Source: Litoditis marina (lineage: Eukaryota; Nematoda; Chromadorea; Rhabditida; Rhabditidae). From it: a DNA stretch of 64,000 nucleotides. The notes under the pieces are model-generated. The model ran no database searches. It was given only the letters and a program-made list of their open reading frames with translations, and was not told where the DNA came from. The stretch spans positions 11,240,904 through 11,304,903 of the forward strand of contig OZ038439.1 in assembly GCA_964036275.1 (NCBI GenBank), written 5' to 3'. A program made the position numbers and the translations under genes. This document shows, in pieces, positions 1-11,460 of the stretch. The first letter of the stretch is position 1, and the number at the start of each line of letters is the position of its first letter.

Positions 1-1316
1 TTCAACTATAACGCGATAAACATGATAATAGGTTGTTTTTCTCAGTTTTCGACCTTTTTTATGAAAATTTGCTTTTCACTGGTAAATTTCTCAAAATTGG
101 ATAAATTCAATAATACCTACATATTTTAACATTCTACATGATGATATTCAACAATTTCTTCAAATTGTCTATCCTACTTCATTTATTGTCAATTTAAAGT
201 AGTAAATGAGTGATTTTCTATTTATGTCGCGACAAGTCGGACCCCTCCGACTGTCGGTGCACCGTCATTGACCGGTAGGTTTGCTGTGTGGATTGTATAT
301 GCCGACGTCACTAGCTGAACTCTTAATAAACATTTCGATTCCGATGGTATTTCAAGTTCTATCGGGTTTTCCGTGATATTTTAGTGTCTGCACACTAAAA
401 AACTTATAGACCGTTTTTGTTTGACGACATTCGTTGGTACCGAATACTAATCATTGACAACAGACTGGATTTCACAAGAATGTATTTTGCGATTCAGCAC
501 ATTGACAAAAATATGACTGCGTTGTCATCTAAAACGTCTTAAACATGTTCATGTAGCGGAACTTTACAAGGGAGAAAAGTACAACTAACATTATTTGTAA
601 TTAATTAGCTTTCTAGATCAAAAAGAAGAGTGTTACCCTGAGTTTTACACTATCAAAAACATAAAAATCAATGACATCTTCACCACACCATTTTCAAGTT
701 CATTCTTGGTTTTCAATCGGATACATTAAAGTGGCAGTCAGAATGAGGTCATTAAACATTTGTATCAGTGCACTTGGGATATAGGTCATACTACATTACA
801 AAAGTCAAGCATTTTTCACGTTGCTAGAGTACACCTTCAGTATCGGTATACCTAGACAATTTGTCACATTTCAACTTTTGTCAAGTTGTGCCTTCTTCAA
901 GGACGAAAGGTTGATTGGTGTATCTGTAGTTTGAATACGGAAACATAAGGATTCTCGAATTAGAACGGAAAGGCGGCAGGATCAAAGTACAAACACCACA
1001 ACACCAATAAGAAATTTCCCGTTTATGAAGCTCAATATCTTTTGTTTCATTATTTGCTTGTGTCGCATCACAATGTGTGCAACAAACACCGCTACTGCAG
1101 AAAACCTGAAAACTGCTCCATGCAAACAGTTAATACCAATAGCGTGTTCATAACATATATAATTGGAAAATCTCTGTTTTGTTTTTGTAACAAGACTAGT
1201 TTTTGAGTAAACTATTAACACAACAGAACCAACTAAGTGCTTAAACTAAATTGGTGCAAAAGGTGGTGCCCAACTATTCTAACTTTGCGTGAAGTGAGCG
1301 TGAGTGTAACGTACCA

Positions 1317-1513
1317 TATAGTCGTCGCCAACGAAAAGGCGGGAGGGTACTGTATATCTCACTCTCCGCTGTGTGCGCACACATGTGTTCGATTCCGAAG
1401 GTTGCCGGTTGTGTGCTCAAATAGCGCAGTGGTTAGCGCCCTGCTACAAAACTTTTGCTCGCAGGTTCGATTCCAAGGAGAGACAGGGATTTATAAATTT
1501 GGCATTCACTATA
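1317..1513 (+). repeat. tRNA-derived SINE-like repeat, copy 1
   Basis: The unit begins TATAGTCGTCG and ends CACTATA. It contains a tRNA-like A box (TAGCGCAGTGG near 1421) and a B box (GGTTCGATTCC near 1473) about 50 bases apart. Outside those boxes it has no cloverleaf, so it is not a functional tRNA. It aligns over its full length with 52883-53079 and, in reverse, with 21684-22096. A shorter reverse copy is at 2024-2116. The A/B-box arrangement is the usual internal pol III promoter of tRNA-derived SINEs; transposition by that route is inference. Confidence 0.7.
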
Positions 1514-2023
1514 GTTGTCCCTTTCTTTACAAATCGTGATAAAACCTTGCATTCCCATGTCCTAGCCAGCAGATTAGTCACAAAATCATGTTCGAGCTTC
1601 GATAACCCCAGAGAGTTCACCTCTCTAGAAACACCTACTGTCCATTCAGTAACTGATGTGACAGATTGCTGTACATAGTTTGTACTTACTTTGCTCAGTT
1701 CATTATGAGTTTCGCATGGTAGAGTTCAGCCAATTTAGCCGACATTTCCAAAGGTTTCCAGTACATTTCCTTCTTTGAATTGGATATCTCGACCAATGGA
1801 TGACTTTCTCTTCATTTTCCTGCGATATCACCAATATAGTCTCGTTCTTATAAATGATTAAGAACTCTTTTTTTTCAAACGATGTGGCATGAAACTCATG
1901 AGTTATGCTGCTCCAATAGCGAAGCTTGTTTAAAGTGAATGTCACTTTTCATTGTATTGTTCTACTGTTTCTCTACGTCAAGAAATCTTTTCACCGAGGC
2001 TGATGAAAAAAAAAACATATCTC

Positions 2024-2116
2024 GTATGGTGAGTGCCAAATTTATAAAGTTATGTCTCTCCCCGGAATCCAACCTGCGAGCAAAAGATTCGTAGCAGTGC
2101 GCTAACCACTGCGCTG
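2024..2116 (-). repeat. tRNA-derived SINE-like repeat, copy 2 (truncated)
   Basis: On the minus strand this copy keeps the A-box region (GCGCAGTGGTTAGCGC), a slightly altered B box (GGTTGGATTCC) and the 3' tail ending in TTTATAAATTTGGCAC. The 5' half seen in copies at 1317 and 52883 is missing. Confidence 0.65.
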
Positions 2117-3331
2117 AACATCTAACTACAATTACAGCCCTTCCGGTACCAACGTGCGTCTATTATTTGGCGCACTTTATGGAACTGTTTACGGAACCGG
2201 CGGCGGAATGTGAAAGTTGACAAATTACTTACGTTTAAGGTAAAAAGGACTAACCTTGTATTGTGTATCTTGATTCCGAGTGGTTCCGTCTGAGGTAGAG
2301 GCAAAACGTACAACCTTCTCAACTCTAACTTTCCTTATCTTCTAGATTAATCTTAATATGTCGAGCCTTTATTTCACTTGAGAAAACGAAGCCTAGAACA
2401 ACGACCACTGAATTTTAACACATTTTCGAATATCCAAGAGTTTATGCAACTTTCTTTTTCCTAAGCATCTTTAAAAATTAGGCAGTGTGCGTGATTTCGG
2501 TACAAATTATTCTAATGACGTTCGAGTGTGTTACACGTTTCATTGAATCTTTTCATCATAACACTAGTCGGGGGAACTACGCAAACAACTTCCAATTTAT
2601 CGAATGAAAATTAGAAAATTCGATTCATCTTGTTCACTTTTTATTGATAACTTTAACCAAACAGAACTCAGGGCGCCACTTTTTTCACAATATCTCGAAA
2701 TGATTCAAAAGATCTCGTTAGAAACTGTTCGACTCTTTTAGTAAACATTGAGGATGATATTTTCTGTCATTATATAAGGTTTGTGAAAAAGTTATTCTGC
2801 AAAATGCCACTTGAATCCTGACCCTCATGGATTTGGAAAATCATACAGCAGTGTGCATAATTATAAAAAAGTTTATTTTGAATGGCGCAGGCTTTTCTCT
2901 TAATTCTAGTTGTTTGATTTCTTTTCCATTTGCAGTTGAACGAGTTTCTCACCCCTTAATTACCTCACATACTGTAATCCGAAAGTGAGGCATCTCACGT
3001 TTTACATTTGTAGAGAACGCAATCATCAAACTCAATAAAAAAGTGCAAATTCCCAAGCAGATATGTTGGTAGAACTAATATACTATCAAATAATCAAATA
3101 CTTGATATACTCAATGATTATTATATATACGTGGTGTGACTGCCGTCACCTTTTGAACATTGTCATTGTTTTCACGTTTTTTTTCCGGTTTGCTCTCGGT
3201 TACTGGGTATTTATTTACTCTCTTTTACACGTTGAATGACGGGTCAATACATATGCTTATTGTCATTCTTACAAATTATCTTTTTTGTCCCGAAGAGAAG
3301 TGAAATTCGGATTGAAGGTTTTCAGGCCACA

Positions 3332-4884
3332 ATGCACACGGAAATGTACGTTCCTAAAATTCTACGTTATCTCAACATCGGGGTCATTTTCATTGGAATA
3401 TGCACGACTTCTTTGTTCTTCCACGGCATTGTTCGTGCCAAGACAATACACGTGAACGGAAAGTGAGTGCTTCATTGAAAAATTGGTCACTTTATTTCAA
3501 CAAAATTCGAAACATAGCTTGAAAACAGAACACAACGCGTTTTATCAGGAGTTCTCGTCAACAATAATGTCCAGATTAAATGAAAGTAACGCTTCTATAT
3601 TGCAGAGTTCTAATGCTGCTGCACTGTCTGTCAATGTACTGTATATCAATAGCAGCGTTTTTCGTTGCACTAGAACCGCGAGTTACTGGTGTTTTGAGTC
3701 TCTTCATGGAAATAATAGGTTTGTTTCTGCTATTTCGTTTGAACCTTTGAATCAGAATTTCATAAACACAATAGAATTGAAACTTGAGCTTTTTGGCACA
3801 AAACGACTAGGTTATCATAACGATAGTCGAGCCACAAACGTAAAACATGCATAGAGTTCGTTTTCCTACTTCTTAAACTGAAATCACCTTGAAGTTTATC
3901 CTTCATTCCAGACGTTTCAAACGCTCTAGTTACAATCATCGTTTCAATCATTACATCGTTTCAACACTGTTAAATCGCGTGTACTACAATGAGCGCCTCA
4001 CGGAGTAAACTAGTTTCTTTTCTCCTACAACTGTTTAAACGCTGGCAGCTTAAAATACCGGAGAAGACGCAGGCTTAAATACTGGTCTCGAATTAACCTG
4101 CATCTCCTTATGATTTATGATTTTCAAACAGAACAGGCGACATCTGGCTGACCTCGGTTTTTCAAGTTGCAAAATTGGCGAGTACGGTATTTTAAGTGGT
4201 CACGGTTTTTCAGAGAATAGTTCTCTAAAACGCAGAGTTTCACATCTTCTGATGTGAAAAATCACGGATCAAATCGAAAATAACTATTTTATTAAATTAT
4301 AGTGTTTTAGTAAACGTGCACGAGGTCGGATTCTACCTTTGTTGTTTTTCTTGTTTATCGATTGCTCTCGAACAATTTCTCGTGATTTTCATACCTAGAT
4401 GGGCAGAGGTTGGTGAACGTTTCATTACGGCACATGTAGAGAGTTTGTAGTTTGGTCGATATGCACTCACATAATTTGGATAAGGACTGAAAAAAACACA
4501 GTCGTTCAGAGCATGTAATCGGGTTTTCAGAGAGGGTGAGGTCACTTGTTTTTTCTTGTAGTGACAGCGCTTTTGAATAGGTCCAATTCCTCGAACTCTA
4601 GAGCCGAACCCTCACTACCCTAACAGAACTATATACTTCGTGTCTAATAAAATAAACAGAAAAAGTAAATTTGGAATCGAGTTGACTTATAATGAATTCA
4701 AGAATGAATGGACTGAAATTAGTATTTACCCTATAAGACTCGTATTATTGATAAAGTTGAAAGTTACATCGTGTGCAATTGAAAAAAGGGTGAAAATTGA
4801 ATGATTAAACAAACATTTCAAGGAACATGGGACAAAGCCAGTCAAGCATGTTCAGTGGGGTTGTTTATATGCGTTTGCATGGCA

Positions 4885-4926
<42 letters not shown>

Positions 4927-7590
4927 CTTTTACGGCAACTATTTCAGCCGTGTGTTACTTTTATTCATACATTTACAACCAAGACAGTGATCACATTGTA
5001 GTATCCGTAGAGAGGGGGTCCGTAGAGAGAAACTAGGCATGAGTGAGCGTTATTACCTGCTCATGCGGTCCGTCATGAAGATACTACGCCGAGTGGGATC
5101 GAACCATGGTGGTTTGAGTGCCAGTCGACCACTCGGTCTTCAATAGGCTATGGAAAGGTTTATCGTTTCTTCAGAGTACCCACAGCACGATGTTCACGAT
5201 GATTTCGTCAATCGCTTCGTTGGTCTTCTCGCTGTTCCTCTCTGCTCTCATCCACATTTGTAAGTTTACAACGTCATCAATATTGTCAAAGACAGTTTCA
5301 CCGATCGGTGGCTCTGCTTCCACAAAACGAACTATTAAAACATCAGATTTCCTTTCCAATGTTCTGTCGTACCAAAAAAACGTTAACAAGATTATTGTTG
5401 ACACACTAAGATGGAAGGACATGATAAATAATGAAAAGGTGAACAATTGTGAGTTTCGTTTTCAAATTTTCAACAACGTGACTGAGCAGATAATTTTTTC
5501 ACAATTTTACCAATCAACCATTGCAGATTACTCAATTCTGCCCCCAACGGCCACAGGAAATGTGATCAATTTTATTTCCACGGGGGTAAGCTAAGTTCAT
5601 TGCTACACGTTTTTTATTTCTCGCGTGGAACGTGAAAATATCTTCGTCTCTCATCGAAGATGGTTAATGTGGTTGTGGTTGAGAAAACCGAAATGTAGTT
5701 TGATCAGCCGGACTGTTCGTTGAATCACGCCCAATTACATATTATAATAATAATCTTTTACGGCAACTATTTCAGCCGTGTGTTACTTTTTCACAATTAC
5801 AACAGTGTTCACATTGTAGTGTCCGTAGAGAGGGGGGTCCGTAGATGGGAAACTAGGCATGGGTGAGCGTTAAAACCAGCTCATGCGGTCCGCCATGAAG
5901 ATACCGCGCCGAGTGGGATCGAACCATGGTGGTTTGAGTGCTAGCGCGCACACAGCCAGTCGACCACTCGGCCCCCAGTAACACACGGCTGAAATAGTTG
6001 CCGTAAAAGATTATTATATTATATATTTCTCAGAACCAAAACCAACTTACTAACAGTCATTTCTATATCGATTTTTCTTTTCTTATTAACGTTTTTGTAT
6101 TTTGTACCTACTAATAGCCCTTTTTATAGCGATCATTTTCAGATACTGTTAAACGCTTGGAAGTTGAGCTCAAAAAAGTACAAGCAGGAGCTTGGGAGAG
6201 CAACTTTGGAACGACGATTTCAGGTTTGTCAATTTCCGTCAATAAACACACTTTAATAACATTTTGTTCTCGTTTTCAGCTTGAATGTACACCTCCAGTA
6301 AAATCACAACCGGTTATGGTTTTGTTGATACTAACTAGTGAACAATAACAAAATAACATTGAAAACTGCATAATAGTATAGTCATAGTGATATTAGTGTA
6401 AACCATGAGAATTGTTCGCTTTCCTCATCTAACCGTTCCAGTAATCTAACAGCTTTTTTGGTAACCCTTTTCCAGACTACCTGAGTAGTTAACCTGGTAG
6501 TAACCGGAAACCGAAATCCTGTTACCGTTATAACCATAAAAACCAACTTTACAGTTAAATTGAATGGTAACAGGGTTTCCTGCAAGGTAATTTTCCGGGT
6601 ACTCACCAGGTAACCGGAAAGAAGTTGTTTGAAATATTAGGTAACCGAAAAGACCTTTTAGATGTAAATGAACCTTTTGCTTTAGATGTCAGAAGGTGCG
6701 CAGTGGACACAAGCCGTGTTACCAGCCGCGATTCTCGGAGTCTTTGCCAAAATGTTCAGTTCCACGTTTATTTGGGTGGTTCTGTTTTTCTTCATGGAGG
6801 ACCCTAAAACTATGGAATGGCTGGTGTTCGGATATCACTTGGTATGTGAAAAGTAGTTTGGTAACAAGCGAAAAGAAACAAACGTTTTTTATGTATGTTT
6901 ACTTGTAGTCAGAACCGCCTCACGTCAACCCGATTACAACTACTCGAAGCATGATTTAAATTTATCTGAAATGCTTCAATTTGCTGATCTAAGCTGATGA
7001 ACACATTGAGGTCGAACTACAAACCACTTAGATCAAAATGTACCGCTTTTGTCTGCGTAGATTAATTTTCCACATCAGACTCTCGACATCTATGTCATCA
7101 TGTTTTCTCTGATAGTCATTTGTCGGCACCGACGACTTTTGCGTGGAACTCAGCTCACGTTGAGCAGACTGCTGTGTGGACTGAAAATCGGCGGTGAGTT
7201 TCATTGAAAACTTTATAAACCCAAGAGTACGAGTAAAAATTTAACCTCAATGTATAGTATTTCGCGTCCCTTAAAGTAAGATAACTAAACTTTCTCGTTC
7301 AAATCACTTCATAGTTATCGAAAACAAAAAAAAACTAACAATTTTGGTACTTGATTCTGAGTTCCTATTACTGAAGTATTCAAAAATATCTCCGATAATA
7401 TGAGATTCAATCACTGAGAAAATGTGAGTTTTACTCACTCCGAAAATATGAGTTTTGATAATTTATAAAGTATTCTTATGTTGTTCCAGTCGGCGAGGAG
7501 CTCAATATGACGGCAGCAAGAAACCGCGTGGAGCCAATTCAGACGCAGAACGACCATTTCCGAACGCTTCATCAGAGTTGGAATAGTTGA
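3332..7590 (+). CDS. Seven-transmembrane chemoreceptor-like protein, paralog 1
   Basis: The nine-exon model is 3332-3462, 3606-3718, 4311-4408, 5175-5259, 5527-5585, 6143-6223, 6686-6841, 7079-7193 and 7490-7590, encoding 312 aa. Seven hydrophobic segments fall in exons 1, 2, 3, 4, 5/6, 7 and 8. Between segments 5 and 6 is the motif ATLERRFQ followed by MSE. It resembles the RFQ/RYQ-xxE motif of nematode Sra-superfamily receptors (sre, sra, srab, srb), so a chemosensory membrane receptor is likely; the subfamily is not certain. The C-terminal tail (RVEPIQTQNDHF) is shared with the paralogs at 14070 and 19993, and exon phases are identical in all three. The first ATG follows TTTTCAG by six bases, a likely SL acceptor. 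AATAAA lies at 7947. Introns 3 and 5 hold copies of a tRNA-like repeat. Confidence 0.85.
4885..5140 (-). repeat. (AAT)n tract and truncated tRNA-like MITE, copy 1
   Basis: In intron 3 of the first receptor gene, an (AAT)n run at 4885-4928 is followed by the left terminal sequence CTTTTACGGCAACTATTTC and the same internal unit found at 5747-6017. On the minus strand the internal part has a tRNA Leu/Ser-like A box (CCGAGTGGTCGACTGGC) and a B box (GGTTCGATCCC). The right terminal inverted repeat is absent, so this copy is truncated or the family grew from this form. Confidence 0.7.
5747..6017. mobile_element. MITE-like element with 41-bp perfect terminal inverted repeats and tRNA-like core
   Basis: The left arm at 5747-5787 and right arm at 5977-6017 are exact reverse complements by eye over 41 bases. 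The core (minus strand) carries A-box-like CCGAGTGGTCGACTGGC and B-box-like GGTTCGATCCC. It lies in intron 5 of the first receptor gene. The combination of long terminal inverted repeats with a tRNA-derived core is unusual. It could be a SINE captured by a MITE, or a foldback made from two opposed copies. Confidence 0.75.
6462..6625. repeat. GGTAACCGGAAA-type foldback in receptor intron 6
   Basis: Imperfect inverted arms built around GGTAACCGGAAA and CCTGTTACC face each other across about 50 bases inside intron 6 of the first receptor gene. It resembles in style the GGAATT array at 16322 and the GGTTCGGTT foldback at 46888. Boundaries are approximate. Confidence 0.5.
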
Positions 7591-8639
7591 GATTGGCATT
7601 GAAACGTTCAACGATAACTCCTAGTTGGTATTGTAATATGTGAATAATTGACTAAAAAGGGTCGGGGTCGGACTACGAAGATAGCCGAATGGAACATGTA
7701 CCGTTTCCGCCCTTTATTGCTGGAGCGATATCTTTCCCATCAATTATTAATTGAGATTAAGGCCTTAAATACTTGGGTAACAAATTGAAAGCAAACGTGA
7801 GAAAATTGATCTACTTGAAGATTGATTATTAGTGGATAACAATGCAGGTGAATACTACTTATGGTTGTCAGAAGATGTTGATTCCAGTGTTTAGTGACAT
7901 TCACACTGTGATAGTGTCACTATCTTTTGAAATGCATTTTCACGTTAATAAAACATCTTATTAATGAGTGTTTATGTTTCTGCAAAAGACAAGAACGCGT
8001 GGTAGAATTACAACCATTTTTGCTTTTCACACAAACTGCAAAAACCCATACCGTACTGGACCACATGATAGAGTGAACTCATCTCACAAGAACTAGCTAG
8101 AAGAATGGTCTTAGGATTATTACGAAGTAAGTGGTGATGCCACAAAAAGGAAAATATATGTTCTCAACTAGTTCACGGTAGATGACAAAACACAACTGAC
8201 TAATCGTCTAGAAAAGAGTAATCTTGCTCATTGTTCTCAAATGTCGTAACATGTCTGAACAGAAAAGCTGTGACTTTTGTTCTATCGTGAACTAGTTGAG
8301 AACATATATTTTCCTTTTTGTGGCATCACCACTTACTTCGTAATAATCCTCTCTATATTTTTCCATTTTTGTTGCAGTGTCCCTAGAAGTTAGACCGTCC
8401 TTGAGTAGCTCGTTCAAATCACACAGTTGTTGGTCCCCCACTTTTTCATGAATCTTCCCTTTTCCTTGCTTTGACTTTATACAAAATAACATAATTGGGC
8501 AATTATTCGAATATATAGAAGGGCAAGCAACTATGATGTTTAGTGTGTGCGTGTTCTGCCCTCAACTCGACATTCGGGGACTACAAGTTGTACTTCTGTT
8601 TCTCAGAACACATATTGGACTCATTGGGTCTACATACAG
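7591..8639. other. Spacer downstream of receptor 1, with polyadenylation signal
   Basis: No gene was found. AATAAA at 7947 may end the first receptor transcript. The spacer also holds the perfect inverted repeat at 8113-8350. From 8477 it holds the first half of a sequence duplicated just upstream of the second receptor gene (13577-13836). A minus-strand open frame at 8292-8492 contains a helix-turn-helix-like stretch (LLKDGLTSRDTATKM) that could be a transposase relic, but the evidence is thin. Confidence 0.45.
8113..8350. repeat. Perfect 65-bp inverted repeat with 108-bp loop
   Basis: Arms 8113-8177 and 8286-8350 are exact reverse complements over 65 bases (checked base by base by eye) around a 108-base spacer. 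Neither arm resembles the other repeats in this window. Transcription through it would give a long hairpin RNA. Confidence 0.85.
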
Positions 8640-9225
8640 TTTTGCGCCAGCAATTGCTCTCTTCGTAGGGTATCTTTCCTAACCCGCTAAGGGTGTCATA
8701 TTGTCTTAATGAGCGTACAACATGGTGGTTCAGTGGTATTTTGTATGGCAATTGTACTGGGCAAAGACCTGTAATTCCTCTAAGGAATTACTCATAGTTT
8801 CGAGGAGTACAAGAAGATAGCCAAGAAGAAACTCCGATTCCAATGCCAGTTTAAGTGTGAATACATACATATAATAAACATAACACATAGTAATATATAC
8901 AGTTTAATATAGTATATCTATTTACAGTAAACATGGGGAATCACATGAAGCTCAACCTTCTGGACCTTCATTTCGTTAGTTATCGTGTGTATTGTGCTGT
9001 GTAATATGCGTTCGTAAGCGTAAACTATATTGCCATCATAAATCATGCGTAATATTCGTTAGGACCATCAACAACCTTCCGTTCCGTAATCGTGAGCGTA
9101 AGTGATCCTAAAATTATCAAACTTTGCAGCGTGGCAAAGCACCGCGTTCGCGCCAATCGTAGCGTTGACGCTTCTTGTTATGGCGCGCGTTTGAATCGTA
9201 TATATTAAAGCTGTCGCCTGTCGCG
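8640..9225 (+). repeat. Left 586-bp terminal direct repeat
   Basis: It is collinear with 12777-13362 with no indel and about five substitutions seen by eye, so the insertion is recent. It starts TTTTGCGCCAGC and ends GTCGCCTGTCGCG. Confidence 0.9.
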
Positions 9226-11159
9226 ACATTCCCGAGCCACGAGAGAATTCGTCGAAACATCTGCGTAGAAAAACTATGGCGAGGTTGTCTGTCGTAATTA
9301 TGGCAGCAGTCGCGCGACGCGACATTCCCAGGCTGCGAAGAAAGTTTTCGTATGGCGTATCACTAATCTGCGAGTCATTTTGTGTTTTAGCTTACTGGAA
9401 GTAGGTGCGTGCGTACTGTGATAATCTATGAAAAATATACAAAATAGAAATCACAATTGTTATCATGTAGAAACTTCTTGCTTTCGTTTTCCTCGGCGTA
9501 GCTGCGTGATGTAGACGATCCTCGTAGCATCACGAATCTGCAATGAGCATATTTGTATGCGTGGCAAAAGCGTACAAATTTTTATCGTACAAGTGAAGGG
9601 ACATCGTATAGGTTGTATCGTGGTGACTAGAGGTGCAGAACACCTCAGCCGAACAAAAGTTTGTAACAAGTTATTACGTTTTTTAGAGCGTCGTCGTAAG
9701 GCGTCCAAAAAAGGGTTGACTTGTCAGTTTACTACAATGTAGAGACGCCACGTATATTTCATTTATCAGTCCAATAGTTCGGCGTTATTCCCAAAGCGTA
9801 TGTGCCTCGAACGTCTATTACGAGGTGCGAGTTGTGATGCGTTCCCTTATGCTAATTCCTAACTGTTCGGCGTGCAGCTTTGCTAAACGTGTCGATCGTG
9901 ATAACAAACATTGGTATCCTTGTTTCCATTTCCGTTTTCATCAATGCGTGGCTGCATCCTAAAAATCGAAGTGTCCAGATGTGAGTCATTCACATTCTCA
10001 CAGCGAGAAATATTAAGACCACATATAGCGTTCTCGAACTCTCGAATCGTGCTTCACATCCGCGTGTTAACACCGCGCAAGTGTTCTGGTGTGGCGTGAT
10101 ATTCTTAGCGTAGCGTGACTCTTCTACTATAACTCAACTAAACAAAATCGGTGGCGTTACTTCATTCGGAGCGTATGTATGCGTGGTGAGTCGCAGATAA
10201 CAACAAACAAATTTAGTAGCGTGTGGTGGCCTATGACGTCAAAAGTGGTCTTCACACAATCCTTCCTAGCATCGATGACCATTGAGTGAGAGAAAAAACT
10301 ACATTGCGTATTCTTTTCAAATGACCGTGACGTGAATCGTAATGACATGTTGTATGTTACTACCAAAAACTTGACCAAATGGATAGGAAACATCCCGCTG
10401 ATGTTACCTTTGCACACCATTCATCGTTGCGTCGGGAGTCGTAGATATGTAAACTGCTCGACCAGTCCGAGACAGCTGATCATTTAACATCATTGTGCTA
10501 CATCACCGGACCGCGTCCGACGTAGGGTCGTCGGTCCACTTTCGACATGTCCCGACAGCCTGTGCCTATCACAGTCGCCGCCATTTAGGAACACGTGCTC
10601 CCAGGAGATAGAGTCTTTGTCTAACTTTCCAGAGAGAAGTGTGATGTAAGCGTCGTACGGCCGTACTTAAACATTGGGTGAGAGAAATAATCAACTATAG
10701 CTTCAGCCAGACTAGTGTGCTCAAGGCACATGTTTAGGCGTCTTCATAGGATGGGAACTCCGGCTAGTTGAATCCGGCATCAAGGAGTTGTGTACTGCGT
10801 GTAGCTAACAATAACTTCCTCACGGTTACTGCACGCCTGGTCGCCACAGATAGGAAACTTGAACATAAAACATGTTCAGCTTTCCTGAATTAATACTTGA
10901 CAGGCTACTAGTGCCAAGTATGGGAAATAATACGACAAATTAAAGTTAGACCGATTTGCAAGCGAATCTTGCGCGTTCGATCCGGACACCTGTGGTAGAA
11001 ATCAGTCCCATTGTTTCCGCCATCGATGTTGTGATAATGAGGCACCGCCCTCTCTTCCTTCTCTCCGTCGGTAACTTAGCCATGCAGCGTGTGCTAATCA
11101 CAGTCGCTGCCGCTAAGCTTCATGACATATTACTTGCTCCCGTCGCGTATCGTTACAAC

Positions 11160-11460
11160 TCAGCCTTCCAGCCTGTGCCGCGGAGACGTCTGACCAATCC
11201 AGGTGTCTCCATTCACAGTCGCTGTCGCTAAGTTTCCTGACATTTCCATTGCGTGAAGACTTAACCTTCCAGCCTGTGCCGCGGAGACGTCTGGAGACGT
11301 CAATCCAGGTGTCTCCATTCACAGTCGCCTTCGGTAATCTTCCTGGGATTTTCGTTGCGTAAGACTTACCCTTCCAGCCTGTGCCGCGGAGACGTCTGAC
11401 CAGTCCAGATGTCTTCATTCACAGTCGCTGTCGGTAATCTTCCTGGCCGTTGCATAAGAC
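11160..11460 (+). repeat. Tandem array of about 105-bp units inside the 4.7-kb element
   Basis: Three clear units start CTTCCAGCCTGTGCCGCGGA near 11165, 11265 and 11371. Each continues through GTCTCCATTCACAGTCGC. More diverged units seem to extend left to about 10500 (GCCTGTGCCTATCACAGTCGC near 10560). A second pair of related segments occurs at about 11920-12070 (CATCTCTCCG...GGAGAACCAC). Confidence 0.75.

Larger units (their letters stand above)
1..3331. other. Gene-free stretch upstream of the chemoreceptor cluster
   Basis: I see no coding exon with convincing splice signals or a recognisable protein here. The short open frames are AT-rich and lack family resemblance. The only structured content is two copies of a tRNA-derived repeat, at about 1317-1513 (plus) and 2024-2116 (minus). 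The sequence before 3332 ends in a T-rich tract and TTTTCAG six bases before the ATG of the first receptor gene, which looks like a spliced-leader acceptor. Confidence 0.5.

Noticed and set aside
1400..1500. Possible functional tRNA gene
   Set aside because: A and B boxes are present, but the acceptor and anticodon stems do not pair and the same text recurs in four places, so it is a repeat.
11113..11418. 101-codon minus-strand frame with repeated RRLRGTGWK
   Set aside because: It arises from the 105-bp tandem repeat inside the 4.7-kb element. The frame shifts between units, so coding is unlikely.
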